In this document: positions 20,304-30,193 of the stretch, one piece after another
How the letters are laid out: every line of letters starts with the position of its first letter
How positions within the stretch are numbered: position 1 is the stretch's first letter
NCBI GenBank assembly: GCA_049487715.1
Contig: CP150551.1
Span: 620,001-684,000 of the forward strand
Source: Pycnococcus provasolii
Lineage: Eukaryota > Chlorophyta > Pseudoscourfieldiophyceae > Pseudoscourfieldiales
Length of the DNA stretch: 64,000 nucleotides
Direction of reading: 5' to 3'
Made by a program: the position numbers and the translations under genes
The notes under the pieces: model-generated
What the model saw: only the letters and a program-made list of their open reading frames with translations
The model's database searches: none
Told to the model about the DNA's origin: nothing

Positions 20304-21191
20304 TCACCTCTCTAACAGATTAAGGTCACGGCGCTTGTACGTCGGCGGCAGTCCACGCGCTGAAAATTGCCCGAAGACACCTTTCCCACGATTGTCGCGA
20401 GAGAACGTGTGCAGCCCTTCCCAGGATGCTGCCTTTACGGGCATGCCAAGCGAGTAACCAGCCTTGCTGTAAAGGGTGCGCTGTACATTGTACGGATCTG
20501 GCCCAACCAACGTGCTCTTGCACGGGCTGCGGTTAAGGACCAACGTCGGCGGCCTCGTCTGGAATTCAAGTCCAGGCTTGTCCGCGGGAGCGCAGTACAG
20601 GTCGTTCTTGGCATTGTTCACTCCACCGTAGCTTCCCATGGCTCCCTTCGCGATCGAGCCGAGTAGAGCACGCGTGTCAGGCGCCAGCCTCCTTCGTTCT
20701 CGCGACGTGAGCAGTGGCGAGCTCCCGCACCTCACGGATGAGCGCGGCGGCAGTGGCACGGAAACATCGTTCCCTCGCGTCGCCATCTTCGCCTCTATTT
20801 GCCTTAGTTGACGAAAGTACAAGTCGTGCATCTGACCCTCAAGTCTGTTTTTGTAGGGTGATATCCAAACCTCCGCCGTCGTTGCCTTCGCTGAGCGTGT
20901 CATTTGCGAATACCGCTGTGACGTCGGCGAGAACCGTGCGCTCATGCTTCCGCCGTTCGACATGCGCGGCGAGTACGCCGTTACCGTCGTTGACGGTTGG
21001 CTGTTGAGCGGCGAGAGCACGCTGACTGGCGAGAGCACCTCGCCGTTTTTCGGCGGTGCTGTTTTTGGCGGCGTGGTTATGATTCTCACGCCCGGCTCTG
21101 CACGTGTCGCTTCGTTTTCGGCGCGGACTCCCATGTGCGCCGTCTGGCCATTCCCAGGAGCCTCAGTAGTCGCGGGATACATGCGTTCCAT
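20304..21191 (-). CDS. Unrecognised basic, Ser/Pro-rich protein
   Basis: I do not recognise this protein. The likely start is the ATG at 21191 (MERMYPATTEAP), giving ~295 residues; upstream codons in frame look like leader sequence. The N-terminal half is disordered and Pro/Ser/Thr-rich. A helical segment follows (YKNRLEGQMHDLYFRQLRQI), then a well-structured-looking C-terminus with Gly and Tyr motifs (GSYGGVNNAKNDLY, YSKAGYSLG, RGLPPTYKRRDLN). The repeated Gly-Tyr-Pro pattern resembles microtubule-lattice or flagellar-associated proteins in style only. It converges with the clostripain gene, separated by a (CT)n run at 20262-20282. Confidence 0.6.
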   Translation of the reverse strand: MERMYPATTEAPGNGQTAHMGVRAENEATRAEPGVRIITTPPKTAPPKNGEVLSPVSVLSPLNSQPSTTVTAYSPRMSNGGSMSARFSPTSQRYSQMTRSAKATTAEVWISPYKNRLEGQMHDLYFRQLRQIEAKMATRGNDVSVPLPPRSSVRCGSSPLLTSRERRRLAPDTRALLGSIAKGAMGSYGGVNNAKNDLYCAPADKPGLEFQTRPPTLVLNRSPCKSTLVGPDPYNVQRTLYSKAGYSLGMPVKAASWEGLHTFSRDNRGKGVFGQFSARGLPPTYKRRDLNLLER

Positions 21192-21790
21192 GGAAACGCA
21201 GTGAAACAACGCAAAGAAACGGGTGGAAAGCCTTAAGGACTGTCCCCAGCTGTGCTTAAGGATACACCACCAGATACACCTTAAGGATACACAAGCTGCA
21301 AGCCTATTAATAGTGTATAGGTATGTATGCGATGGCCGTATACGCACGCACGCTTGTTTTCGACGAAGCCTTATATTACAGCCAGGTTGCCGGACCTGGT
21401 TGCCGTCCTGGTTGCCGGACGTTTTGGTTTCGTTGCAAGGTGCAAGCTCAGACTGACAAAACCAACACGGGAAAAACGCCCCTAAGTGTTCGTTCCCCCC
21501 TCCCGGACAGCTCCCGGACAGCTCCGTCGAGGAATCGTGTGCACTACTGTGCTCCTCCCTCTCAAGCGTCCGGCAAAGTCCGTCTTTTCCTCCCTGCTCA
21601 TGACATGAGGTCTGCTGAGAGAAGCAAATCCAGAGTGGTGGGAGCAGAGTGCCGAGTGGTGGGTGGGAGCATTAGAAGGGGAACTGGGTCTCAGAGACTG
21701 GTGTTTTCGGGTCTCAGAGGAACCCCGAACTCCCAACTTCCTCGAATGCCTCTTCTTCTCACTTCTTCTCACTGCCACCAACATCTATGG
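21192..21790. other. Intergenic region with short direct repeats
   Basis: No gene recognised. Short repeats are visible: CTTAAGGATACAC twice (21254-21290) and GGTTGCCGGAC/GGTTGCCGTCC units (21384-21422). The first ~150 bp probably hold the promoter of the gene at 20304-21191. Confidence 0.4.
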
Positions 21791-21807
21791 CGTCGTGTGT
21801 TACACAG

Positions 21808-22861
21808 CTATGTAGCTTCTCGACCCTCTCCCATTGGTTCCTGCCCGTCAAGCATTGCGTCATGGTGAGCTCTAGTATTCGTCGAGCTCGAGTGCCTTAC
21901 CGGCACTCGCAGTCCGGTGTGGAGGCGGACATTGATGGCATTCTTGGAGAGGATGTTCACCGGCAGGTCTTGCACGTAGTATCCGCGCACGCGGAGCGTA
22001 GGGCTGAGCGTGCCGTCGCGGCGGCGGATGCGCAGCTGCAGGATGCCACTCTCGGTGCCTGCTGTTGCGTGAGGGGTGGCACCGCTGACGCGTACTGTGC
22101 TCGGCTGGAGCGTGCCGGGCAAGAAGAGGCTGCGATCGCCAGTGAGATGAGCGTCACTGCAAGTGTCCCAGAGCCAATCGGTCGGTGTGATGTGTTTGCT
22201 GGTTGCGCTGTGCGTGAGGAAGGCCTGCGCCATGGATGAGAGGTGCAGACGACGTGGTGAGTGATCAGTGCCGGTGTTCAGGTCGCCATCGTCAGTCATG
22301 TGACCGCTGTTGTTGGTGCGGCGGCCATTGTCGGGGTCGGTCTCCTCCACCGCCGCAGCAAGCGCAGCGTGGAGGTCCGCCTGGGTGACGAAGGCGCGGC
22401 GGTCCTGATTGCGGGCTGGGCGGCGAGGTGAAGGTTCGCCATCGCCAGGTCCAGGTGCAGGGATCTTGCCGTCAGTGTGCAGGCGCTGCGTGGCTGGGCA
22501 GACCCACTTGGAGTTCATCGATTCCTTTGTGCTGCAAAGGTGTGGGTTGCGTCGAGGAATTCAGTTGCTGTTGGTTGTCCTGAACGACGCTCTGAGGGTG
22601 GGGAGGCTGCAGCTTCGTGGTGGATGCGTCAGGCGAGGCCTTCGGCTGTGCCAGCGCGGCGAGGTACTTGCGAGCGGAAGCTTGTTCAGCGTCGGCGCGC
22701 TTTGTTTCTTCATCAATTGCCTTAAGTGCAGCTACGGCTTGTATACGTTCCTCCAAATTGGGGCTCGATTGGGCGAGCATCTCGAGGCCGCGTCGCAGCT
22801 CCGCTGCGACGCTTGCGGTCGAATCAACGGTCGCCTGTGGCGACGCAGGACCCGGTTCCAT
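21808..22861 (-). pseudogene. Ty1/copia gag-protease remnant
   Basis: On the minus strand an ATG at 22861 opens a gag-like frame (MEPGPASPQATVD..., helical, then Gln/Pro-rich) ending at 22472. From 22518 a frame shifted by +1 continues with KWVCPATQRLHTDG and reaches a copia-type aspartic protease region: WLWDTCSDAHLTGDRSLF and later GYYVQDLPVNILSKNAI. The usual protease triad D-S/T-G is D-T-C here. No integrase follows, so the element is truncated. The frame change could be a Ty1-like programmed +1 shift or simple decay; I favour decay. Confidence 0.72.
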
Positions 22862-22989
22862 GAAAGAAACGCTTAAGGTGAAGGCTCGTCGTTTCGTTAC
22901 AAGAACAAAACAACAAGAATAAAAGCTAATTTCCCTTTTCCCCTCGGGGGACATAGATCTCTCAAGTCCCCACAGATCTGCAGCATGCC

Positions 22990-23125
22990 CCGGGAACGGT
23001 CGCGAGCTCCGTCCACCCTCGCTCATGTCCCTCATCCAATTGTGGCCAGCTTGCCTGAGTCCGTATAACGACTTCAGGAGTTTCCAGCACATTGGTTGTC
23101 CATTCGTATCGCCCGACGAATCCAC
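22990..23125 (-). pseudogene. Copia reverse-transcriptase fragment
   Basis: A short minus-strand piece encodes MCWKLLKSLYGLRQAGHNWM, matching the copia RT motif (CKLLKSLYGLKQ-x-RxW). It lies upstream of the gag start on the same strand, the reverse of the order in an intact copia element (gag-PR-IN-RT), so it comes from another copy or a rearrangement. Confidence 0.75.
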
Positions 23126-23136
23126 CGCGCAGACGA

Positions 23137-23230
23137 ACCTTCCTTACCCTCAGAGCGTCGCTGCAGACAACCAACAGCAGTTAAATTCACCGACGAAGAA
23201 AACGCCGAGTCAGCACCAAGAGAGGTGATA
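23137..23230 (+). repeat. Inverted second copy of a gag segment
   Basis: The plus strand encodes YPQSVAADNQQQLNSPTKKT, closely similar in DNA and protein to the minus-strand gag segment HPQSVVQDNQQQLNSSTQPT near 22530-22620. The two copies are inverted about 500 bp apart. Confidence 0.7.
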
Positions 23231-24012
23231 CAGAGTCTCGTGTTAGTATGTCTGGTGTATTCGTCTACTTCTTCGAGGGCGGCCTCACGCGGGCGCGGCG
23301 CCCCTCTAGAAGCCGCGTGATCGAGGCGCCAGGCTTTACTCTCGTTAGGTACTCTCGTTACGCGCCGAGAGAACTTCGAAGCGCCTCCGTCAAACGGCAC
23401 CCCGTTTGACGGGGGAAAGGCCGGAAAAAGACCCCCTGGGAACCTTGCCAATGCCAACGGAAGACGAAAGAAAGGGGGCGCCAACAGGAGGCCGATGCCA
23501 AAGGGAACCTCGGAATGTCATCACGGAAGCATCACGGAGTTCGCATCATGCGAACATTCATGCCGTTGACGTTACTGTAAGACTTAGTTCGATTAGATTT
23601 CGTTATGCCTCCGAATGTTTGTCGTGATGCTCACGTGATCACGTGATGCTGCCCCCCCCCCCCCGGCAGCCCGGGTCCCCCGGCGCTTTTTAAGTTTTTT
23701 TTTGTCCCTCCCTTTCTTCCGCAGTCCGGGGATTCCGATACTTTTCAGTTTTCAGGTTTCAGTTTTTCTCCCAGGCAGCCAGGAGCGGAATCGGCTCCAC
23801 TCCCCCATTTTATTTTATTTTGGTGTGTGTGTGTGTGTGTGTGTGTGTGTCGATTCGTGTTCATCCGCCTTTTTTTTTTATTATTTTTTCCATTTCCGTT
23901 TTGCGCCGTGTCAGCTTCGTCTGTCTCTTGCTTGCTTCGTCTCTTGCTTCGTCTCTTATTTCTGAGAAATCTAGATAGTTTTGGTTTCGTGTGCTCATAT
24001 TCAGCTATATTC
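23231..24012. other. Intergenic DNA with hairpins, poly-C and (TG)n
   Basis: No gene seen. Features include a hairpin GTCAAACGGCACCCCGTTTGAC near 23389 (loop-closing arms GTCAAACG/CGTTTGAC), CACGTGATCACGTG at ~23630, a C14 run framed by GCTGCC/GGCAGC (23648-23668), a (TG)n run at 23822-23850 and a T-rich stretch before the MO25 start. The left part is probably retroelement debris and the right part the MO25 promoter and leader. Confidence 0.45.
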
Positions 24013-25257
24013 ATGAGTTTCCTGTGGGGTAAGAAAGCCCATCATCCGAAGCCTGCAGAACTTGTCTCGTTAACGCTCGAGGCATGGGCGCGAGTGAGGG
24101 CACAAGATAATTCTACACATAGTAGTGCACAAGAAAGTGGTGGTCGTGCTTCATTTTCTGGCTCGTCAGACAATGCGGCAAGCTCGAGGCCGACATCGGC
24201 AAAATCCGACTCAAGCTCAAGACCGACGTCGGGGAGATTAGGATCAAGGCGACAGGACGCGTCACCCGCATCCAGCACAAAAGACCTCGACGAACTCACG
24301 GAACGGCTCGCAGCACTCAGGAAAGCGATGACGCCAACCGCAGGTGACGCCAAGGAGGAAGAAACCGCCAGAACCGTCGCGACGGAGGCGAGCGCGCCCG
24401 GCGTCGACCTGCTCGCGGCGCTCGTCGCCATGCTCCCACGCGTGCCTTTCGAGGGAAAGAAGGACGCCGCCGCCATCTTTCAGGGACTCATGCGAACCAC
24501 CGACGCGGACGGAAAGTGCCACGCGCTTGCGCACGTCGTCGCACGGGGTGGCATGCTCGCAAGCATCGCGGAGAAGTACGACGCTCCCGACGAGGCACTG
24601 CACGCAGGGTGCATGCTTAAGGAGTGCGTGAGGCACGAGGAACTTGCTCAGATGGCTCTCACCGACGAGGAAGTGATGGACCGACTCTTCACTCACGCCG
24701 ACGATGCGCACTTCGACGTCGCCAGCTACGCATTTGGTTGCCTCGCGGACCTCCTTACTCGCTTTCCCGCGGTGGTCGCGTCCACGCTCGGCAGCAAGTG
24801 TGACTTCTTCACCAAGCGGCTAAACGTGCTCATCGCTAGCGAGAACTACGTGACAAGGCGCCAGAGCCTTCGCCTGCTTGCACGCACTCTGCAGACACCC
24901 GCGAATCTCAAGCCGTTCACTGCGCCGTATGTTAGTGACGTCAGCAACCTCGTGCTCTGCATGGAGGCTCTGCGAGACTCGTCGAAGAGTATCCAGGGTG
25001 AGGCGTTCCACGTGGTTAAGATCTTCATCGCCAATCCCGTGAAGCCGCCAGACATCAGTGCCGTGTTGACGGCGAATCAGCCTAAGCTGCTACGTCTGCT
25101 GAAGTCGATGCCCGCGCCGCCGCCGCCGCCGCCATCCTCAGGCGCGGGCGTCGCCGTGCGAGCTGATGCGCCGTCGGAAGACGCTGACATCGACAGCGAT
25201 TTGGCAGAGGTGATTGATGAGCTTGAGAGCATGAGCCCTCCCTCCGCGGCATCATGA
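24013..25257 (+). CDS. CAB39: MO25 / CAB39 scaffold protein
   Basis: The ATG at 24013 starts MSFLWGKKAHHPKPAELV, a typical MO25 beginning, and gives 414 residues. Hallmarks are FEGKKDAAAIFQGLMR, ALHAGCMLKECVRHEELA, HFDVASYAFGCLADLL and the conserved ENYVTRRQSLRLLARTL, QGEAFHVVKIFIANP. MO25 stabilises active STE20/GCK-type kinases (LKB1-STRAD, MST, Hippo/SIN-RAM pathways) in the cytosol. It is ~70 residues longer than usual owing to a Ser/Arg-rich insert (~35-95) after the first helix. It also has a Pro-run and an acidic tail. The frame is open upstream through (TG)n but without an ATG. It converges with ERCC1 222 bp away. Confidence 0.92.
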   Translation: MSFLWGKKAHHPKPAELVSLTLEAWARVRAQDNSTHSSAQESGGRASFSGSSDNAASSRPTSAKSDSSSRPTSGRLGSRRQDASPASSTKDLDELTERLAALRKAMTPTAGDAKEEETARTVATEASAPGVDLLAALVAMLPRVPFEGKKDAAAIFQGLMRTTDADGKCHALAHVVARGGMLASIAEKYDAPDEALHAGCMLKECVRHEELAQMALTDEEVMDRLFTHADDAHFDVASYAFGCLADLLTRFPAVVASTLGSKCDFFTKRLNVLIASENYVTRRQSLRLLARTLQTPANLKPFTAPYVSDVSNLVLCMEALRDSSKSIQGEAFHVVKIFIANPVKPPDISAVLTANQPKLLRLLKSMPAPPPPPPSSGAGVAVRADAPSEDADIDSDLAEVIDELESMSPPSAAS

Positions 25258-25478
25258 TATTGTGAGTTGTTTGAAGGGGTTTCTATCCTCGACTTGTCTG
25301 TCAGTGTATGATGTGGAAGACCCCGTCTGATTTTTGTTTGTTTGTTTGTAAAAGGTCAGTAGTGACTTGTGAGAACTCTTGTTGATATATGTACAGTAGT
25401 ACAGTACTATATAGTGGTACAAATCAGGTACATACGGTAAACTTTATCTGTACAGAGGAGATAGCTACGTTACACGGT

Positions 25479-26507
25479 TTACATGGTAAATTCGTCGGCG
25501 TCGTCGGCGTCGTCGACATCATCCACCGTCGCCGCCGCGGCGGCAGCCGCGGCGGCCATTGTCGCCGCCGGCGCCGCCGACGACTTCTTTTTGCCACCAA
25601 AGAATGGTGTGCGAAAGGCGTCGTAAAGGCGCGTTGCTTTCAGCGCTCCAATGCCAGGCACACCCTCGAGACGAACCTTAGGTGCCATCAACACGCTTGC
25701 CAGACTTCCGAGCCTTCCCACGAGCGAGGCGGCATCTGTCCGATTCACGCCGCGTATGGAGTAGAATGCGTGCACGAGCCGCGACAAATAGTCGCGCTCC
25801 AGCTTGCCAGCCACCGCATCCACCGGCTTGCCGTCGAACGCCTTGAGTGCCTCAATGTAACGCGCACACTCTGCGTGGCTCCAGCCGCAGAGAAGCGTGG
25901 CACCGCCTCTCGCTGCGACAAGCCCAAGCTCGCGGAGCGGCTCCGCCTCGTCGTCGACGTCCACGTGGCACACAAGCACGCGAAGCCGTGCCCCAGACAT
26001 GCCGCGGTGTGCGCGTGGCATCTGCTCGAGTCTTCGCATGGCGTACTCAGGGTGGAGCAAGTGGTATCGCATGGAGATGAACGCGACGTAGGCGCGCTCA
26101 CCCACCTCGTAGTCAGCGAGCGGCGTTTCGCCCGCGTCCGGATCCGCGAACCTCCACCTAACGTGCCTCACGTGCGCGAGCAGTGGATTCCCTCTCTGCC
26201 TCGGGTGAACGAGCACGCACGTGTGCGGCGCGCTTCCAGGCGCGGCGCTTGCGCTGGCATTGTGTCCCGCGTTGTTCACAGGCACGTGGAAGCCGCACGA
26301 TGCGCCTGCCGTCGAGGCGGCTGGTACTCCGCCATCCAATTCGTCTGGTAGTACGGTGGTTGTCTGTTGTCTGTTGTGTTGCTGTGCCTTGGCAGCGCGC
26401 AGGAAGGATCCGGGTACGGAGGGAGCAGCACTAGGAGCCGACGCCGCACTTGAGAACGCCTCCATGAAGCTTCTTGGAGGCGCCATGGGGCCATCGCCAT
26501 CGCCCAT
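25479..26507 (-). CDS. ERCC1: ERCC1/RAD10 excision-repair nuclease subunit
   Basis: The ATG at 26507 (a second at 26486) gives 342 residues. After a disordered N-terminus the inactive nuclease-like domain is clear: VHPRQRGNPLLAHVRHVRW, FISMRYHLLHPEY and VCHVDVDDEAEPLRELG. The tandem helix-hairpin-helix region follows (SIRGVNRTDAASLVGRLGSL, LEGVPGIGALKATRLYDAF), then a basic, Ala-rich acidic tail. ERCC1 pairs with XPF through the HhH domains to cut 5' of lesions in nucleotide-excision and crosslink repair. Order and length match the family. It is divergent from a sulfotransferase gene, with a 60-bp telomeric tract between them. Confidence 0.93.
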   Translation of the reverse strand: MGDGDGPMAPPRSFMEAFSSAASAPSAAPSVPGSFLRAAKAQQHNRQQTTTVLPDELDGGVPAASTAGASCGFHVPVNNAGHNASASAAPGSAPHTCVLVHPRQRGNPLLAHVRHVRWRFADPDAGETPLADYEVGERAYVAFISMRYHLLHPEYAMRRLEQMPRAHRGMSGARLRVLVCHVDVDDEAEPLRELGLVAARGGATLLCGWSHAECARYIEALKAFDGKPVDAVAGKLERDYLSRLVHAFYSIRGVNRTDAASLVGRLGSLASVLMAPKVRLEGVPGIGALKATRLYDAFRTPFFGGKKKSSAAPAATMAAAAAAAAATVDDVDDADDADEFTM

Positions 26508-26594
26508 CGATCGGCAACAAAAAAAACGAAAATAATGAAACGGAATGAAACGAAGCAAAAATAAAATTTAGAGGGGGCTGGCAGTTAAGGGTAC

Positions 26595-26654
26595 CCCTAA
26601 CCCTAACCCTAACCCTAACCCTAACCCTAACCCTAACCCTAACCCTAACCCTAA
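26595..26654. repeat. Interstitial telomeric tract, ten perfect CCCTAA units
   Basis: Sixty bases of uninterrupted CCCTAA lie 88-147 bp upstream of the ERCC1 ATG (26507, minus) and ~270-330 bp upstream of the sulfotransferase ATG (26926, plus). It is the longest telomeric tract in the window and again lies in a divergent promoter. Confidence 0.95.
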
Positions 26655-26925
26655 CGCAGACGGGACTGTTGTTTGTTGGTTGGACACTCGGACTCGCTCG
26701 AGCGTGTCGTCACAACAACTCACAAAGGCACCGGCCGAGAATAATCGAGAGAATCGGAAAAAACTAACAAAAATAATTAATAGGGTGTGTGTGACCGTTA
26801 TTTCTTCGGTCCTAGAATCCCCCTCCCCTGTACTGCCTGTTGTATTATTATTATTTTCAATCTTCGTGTATTTCTTCCTGGTGGTCAACGTCAACTCCGT
26901 TCATCATCCAGTCTGGACAGTCATC

Positions 26926-28731
26926 ATGCCGCTGCTTCCCGTCGTGTCCGCGCTCGTGACGTCCTCACCGTCACCAGAGAGGTGGTGGCGCCGTCTCGGT
27001 CTCGCATCGCCATCCATGCTGCTCCCTTCTCTAATAAGAAAGAAAGTGCAACGTGCGATACGAAGCAGGCGGCTGTTCTACTTGGCGATTTGCGTTGGAC
27101 TTGGTTTGGTCATGCTCATGCTCGCAGCAAGGATGATGATGATGCTTGATGACACGCCGTATTTGTCGGAGGAGGAGCTCAATAAGATGGTCGACAAGCA
27201 CAGACGGAGATTGGAGAAGGAAGGAGGACAGCTGTTTACTCCCGCCGCTACTAACAACAACAATGGCAACGACGACGACGACCCGTGGAAGCTCGCCGAC
27301 GACGAACGAATTCAAATGACTCTCCTAGAGAAGGCACATGCCATCTACACCCTCGTCGAGCGCCACGGTGACGATGTCACGAAGAAGCTCGCCGTATGTG
27401 CGGAGTACCACGAATCCACGACGTCATCATCATCACCATCAAAAAGTGATGATCCGTCGTATCAGCTCTGGTGGAATGGTGCGGCACGCTATGTCGGCTG
27501 GGCGGCACCACAGCTCTACGCCACATCTGCTGTGGGGCAGACGCGATTCCTGATGATACCCAAGTCCGCGACGATGAGTATACGCGCAGCTCTCGCCAGC
27601 TCATTTCATGATCTCTTCAGCACCAATGGCGAGCTCTTTGAGCACGGCGGCGAGGGCGAGGGGTTCTACTGGTCCATCAACTCCACGCGTACTCACCCAC
27701 TTGCAGTGAGGAATCACGACAAGATTATTACACAGCACGGCGGCCACGTCGTTGGCACGGATAAAACCAGAGATCCCGCCGAATTCAATGATGCGTTTGA
27801 GGATCAGTGGAATGCAGAAGATGAGACAATCCCGATAGATGCCGTGGCTGAGGGTTCAGAGGCTGCGAAAGTTCTGCTGCTTCACAATGCCGTGGAGCAC
27901 CTGGAACTTCTTGAAAAAGACACCTCCCGCCAAGTTGCTGATGATGATGCTGATGCTGCAGCGTCGGCACGACGCAACCTCCTTCGTTCAACGTCGTCGC
28001 AACCAAGGCGTGATCTTGCCTTATACTACGGCGCGGCATTCACCACAAACCCAATTGACCGAATCGTCAAGGGGTACATACAGCTTCACTTCCTGAAGAT
28101 GGTTAACGGAAGCAGATGGTTCGATCCCATCCATCTCGAGGCTGCCAAAAACTACACGATGCTGCGTGAGCTCATGCAAAGCGAATTCCCGCAATTTGTC
28201 GACGATCTATACAACCAGGTGAGCTCGCGCGTTAACGGAAAATTCGACGTGCACGGGTCGCCGATGATGCCATTCTTTTACAACGCCTTTGCGGACATGA
28301 GAGAGCTGCTCGAACACGACATAGGTGTAGCGGGAAGTTACCGCCGGCGGTGGAATTCAGCAGATATCGTCAATACTGTCGTACAGTTCGTGGGTAAGAC
28401 AGAGACTTTCGACGAGGACTGGAAACGCATGCTCGACGACCGCGACGCCTTTATCGGATCCAAGAACAACAGTATCGTGGCCCCCTTTGCGAATGCGAAG
28501 GAGGTCGGGCGCAAAAATGCGCACACGGGTCGAATGCATGCTGACAACTTGCTCCAGAACATGTCGCACGTGAACACAATGGGTCAGCACGTGGCGGAGA
28601 CGTTGTGTGCATCGCTGTTCATGGACTTTGTGTGTCTTGGTTACGAGTTTCCGCCTGAGTGTGATCGTTTCGAGAGGGCAATCAAGACCAATCAACTAAA
28701 CTGGGACGTGCCACTGCCGCTGGTATACTAG
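26926..28731 (+). CDS. Golgi-type sulfotransferase-like type II membrane protein
   Basis: The first ATG in frame is 26926, giving 601 residues. A single N-terminal membrane span (~49-73, FYLAICVGLGLVMLMLAARM) after a basic stretch gives a type II topology, with the bulk lumenal and carrying several N-x-S/T sites. RFLMIPKSATMSIRAAL matches the PAPS 5'-phosphosulfate loop position (I-P-K-x-x-x-x-S), AAFTTNPIDRIVKGYIQLHF the 3'-phosphate site, and FVGKTETFDEDWKRML the C-terminal signature of Sulfotransfer_2/HS2ST-like enzymes. Sulfation of cell-surface polysaccharide is inferred. The canonical Arg of the VRDP motif is replaced (TTNP), so activity is uncertain. The gene ends 43 bp from its convergent neighbour. 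Confidence 0.7.
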   Translation: MPLLPVVSALVTSSPSPERWWRRLGLASPSMLLPSLIRKKVQRAIRSRRLFYLAICVGLGLVMLMLAARMMMMLDDTPYLSEEELNKMVDKHRRRLEKEGGQLFTPAATNNNNGNDDDDPWKLADDERIQMTLLEKAHAIYTLVERHGDDVTKKLAVCAEYHESTTSSSSPSKSDDPSYQLWWNGAARYVGWAAPQLYATSAVGQTRFLMIPKSATMSIRAALASSFHDLFSTNGELFEHGGEGEGFYWSINSTRTHPLAVRNHDKIITQHGGHVVGTDKTRDPAEFNDAFEDQWNAEDETIPIDAVAEGSEAAKVLLLHNAVEHLELLEKDTSRQVADDDADAAASARRNLLRSTSSQPRRDLALYYGAAFTTNPIDRIVKGYIQLHFLKMVNGSRWFDPIHLEAAKNYTMLRELMQSEFPQFVDDLYNQVSSRVNGKFDVHGSPMMPFFYNAFADMRELLEHDIGVAGSYRRRWNSADIVNTVVQFVGKTETFDEDWKRMLDDRDAFIGSKNNSIVAPFANAKEVGRKNAHTGRMHADNLLQNMSHVNTMGQHVAETLCASLFMDFVCLGYEFPPECDRFERAIKTNQLNWDVPLPLVY

Positions 28732-28774
28732 CATGCACGCGATTGCTCATTCAGTCAGTAACGGAGAAGGTTGT

Positions 28775-30193
28775 TTACATATCACTTACATGAAGGATGC
28801 ACTTGCCGCACGTGTCACCACCGAGCATTCGTTCCACTGCATAGGTAGCTCTGCTACCAATATCGCCATCCACCACACCACAGTTATCTAGCATCACTCG
28901 CAGCTTTCCATCCCTCCACAGGTCGTACGCAAGCTTACGACCTTCCGCGACTCGTTTTCCCCACACGTTGCCAATCACGCGAGCACCACGCGAGTCGGTG
29001 ACGTCGCTTGCACTCCAAAAGAGTTTCTCGGATGGCGGTACACCATTCGTCGTCGTCGTGGTGGTGGTAGTGGTGGTATGCGGATACTCACTGATGTACC
29101 CAATCACAAGCAAACGTCCTCCATCTGCGTTCAGCACGTCTAAGCACGTCTCTCGCATGGCTCCCCCCACACCTTCGTAAATGACATCTGCATCGCCTCC
29201 AGCTTGATCAAGTGCAGCGCGTATGGCATCTCGGCATTCCGTCGAACGGCTGTTGACAAATCGCAGCGAACCTCCCTCCTTGGCCTCTCGCACGTGTCGA
29301 AAGCCATCTTCCTCGTCATGCTGATTGCAATCTACTGGGAGAAGGTACTGTTCACAAAGGAGTTCGAGGGCACGCCTCTTCGTCTCCGTGCCGCACGTTG
29401 CTACGACGTGACACCCTCTCATCAGAGCCAGCTGCACAGCAAACTGCCCCGTCCCTCCCGCCGCGGTGGTGACTACAACACGCTCACCGTGACGCAGATC
29501 TGCCTGGTGGTACAGCGCGCAAACGGCAATAGCGCCACTGATGTGGATGGCTGCCACGTCTCCAGCGTTGACGTCATGGACAGCGCCCGCAGGTGCGATG
29601 CGCACGAGGCGCTCCGGCGACGGTGCAGTCACGTACTCGGAGAACGCCCCACCTACGAACGCGACGATGTCACCCACGGCAAGTTTGCCTGTGCCGTCAA
29701 CGTCCGCACCGTATGCTGCCGCCTGGCTTGGTACTTCTGCCGCATCTGGTCCAAGTGCCTCGACGATGGCGCACCCTTCGGCGCCCACGGCGAATCCGTC
29801 GTCGTTCGCGTTGTTGCGTTCGAACCAGTGCTCCGCTCGGCACCTGAACGTTTCGCACCCTCCGTTGACTCCCGCGACGAGAACACGCAAGAGCACCTGC
29901 GTTCCTGTTGGTTCTTCCTTGGTCAGGATGAGCGTCTTTACCGCCTTGGCGAACGACGACGCCGGCTCAGCTGCCCATGCGCGCTGGTACGAAGAACTCG
30001 CATAACCGTGGTTGATATGTGTGTTCGTATCCATAGTTTGTTTTTCTTCAGAGCTTGCTTGAGATCGCCAACGCGAATGCTGCAGAGAGCTGGAACGAGA
30101 ATGAGAGCTGGATAGCCACCCATCGTGACCACGAGCATGACGAGCACCACCACCACTACAAGCACGACAGGTATGAACACGCATTGCCGCCAT
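28775..30193 (-). CDS. MDR-family NAD(P)H oxidoreductase (PTGR3/ZADH2-like)
   Basis: A 472-residue protein from the ATG at 30193; MDTNTHINHGY at 30034 is an alternative start. The Arg/Ser-rich leader (1-50) could target mitochondria or peroxisomes. The GroES-like half contains VLLRVLVAGVNGGCETFRC and GAEGCAIVEALG. The Rossmann half contains the nucleotide motif TTAAGGTGQFAVQLALMRG, DVIYEGVGGAMRETCLDVL and LLVIGYISEY, the last typical of ZADH2/PTGR3 enzymes. No zinc ligands are evident, fitting zinc-independent quinone or enone reductases. A Thr-run after ISEYPH comes from a (GGT)n-type repeat. It is divergent from the DGAT2-like gene by 137 bp. Confidence 0.85.
   Translation of the reverse strand: MAAMRVHTCRACSGGGARHARGHDGWLSSSHSRSSSLQHSRWRSQASSEEKQTMDTNTHINHGYASSSYQRAWAAEPASSFAKAVKTLILTKEEPTGTQVLLRVLVAGVNGGCETFRCRAEHWFERNNANDDGFAVGAEGCAIVEALGPDAAEVPSQAAAYGADVDGTGKLAVGDIVAFVGGAFSEYVTAPSPERLVRIAPAGAVHDVNAGDVAAIHISGAIAVCALYHQADLRHGERVVVTTAAGGTGQFAVQLALMRGCHVVATCGTETKRRALELLCEQYLLPVDCNQHDEEDGFRHVREAKEGGSLRFVNSRSTECRDAIRAALDQAGGDADVIYEGVGGAMRETCLDVLNADGGRLLVIGYISEYPHTTTTTTTTTTNGVPPSEKLFWSASDVTDSRGARVIGNVWGKRVAEGRKLAYDLWRDGKLRVMLDNCGVVDGDIGSRATYAVERMLGGDTCGKCILHVSDM

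Noticed and set aside
26595-26654. Telomeric array as a chromosome end
   Set aside because: Genes continue on both sides in unbroken order, so the array is internal.
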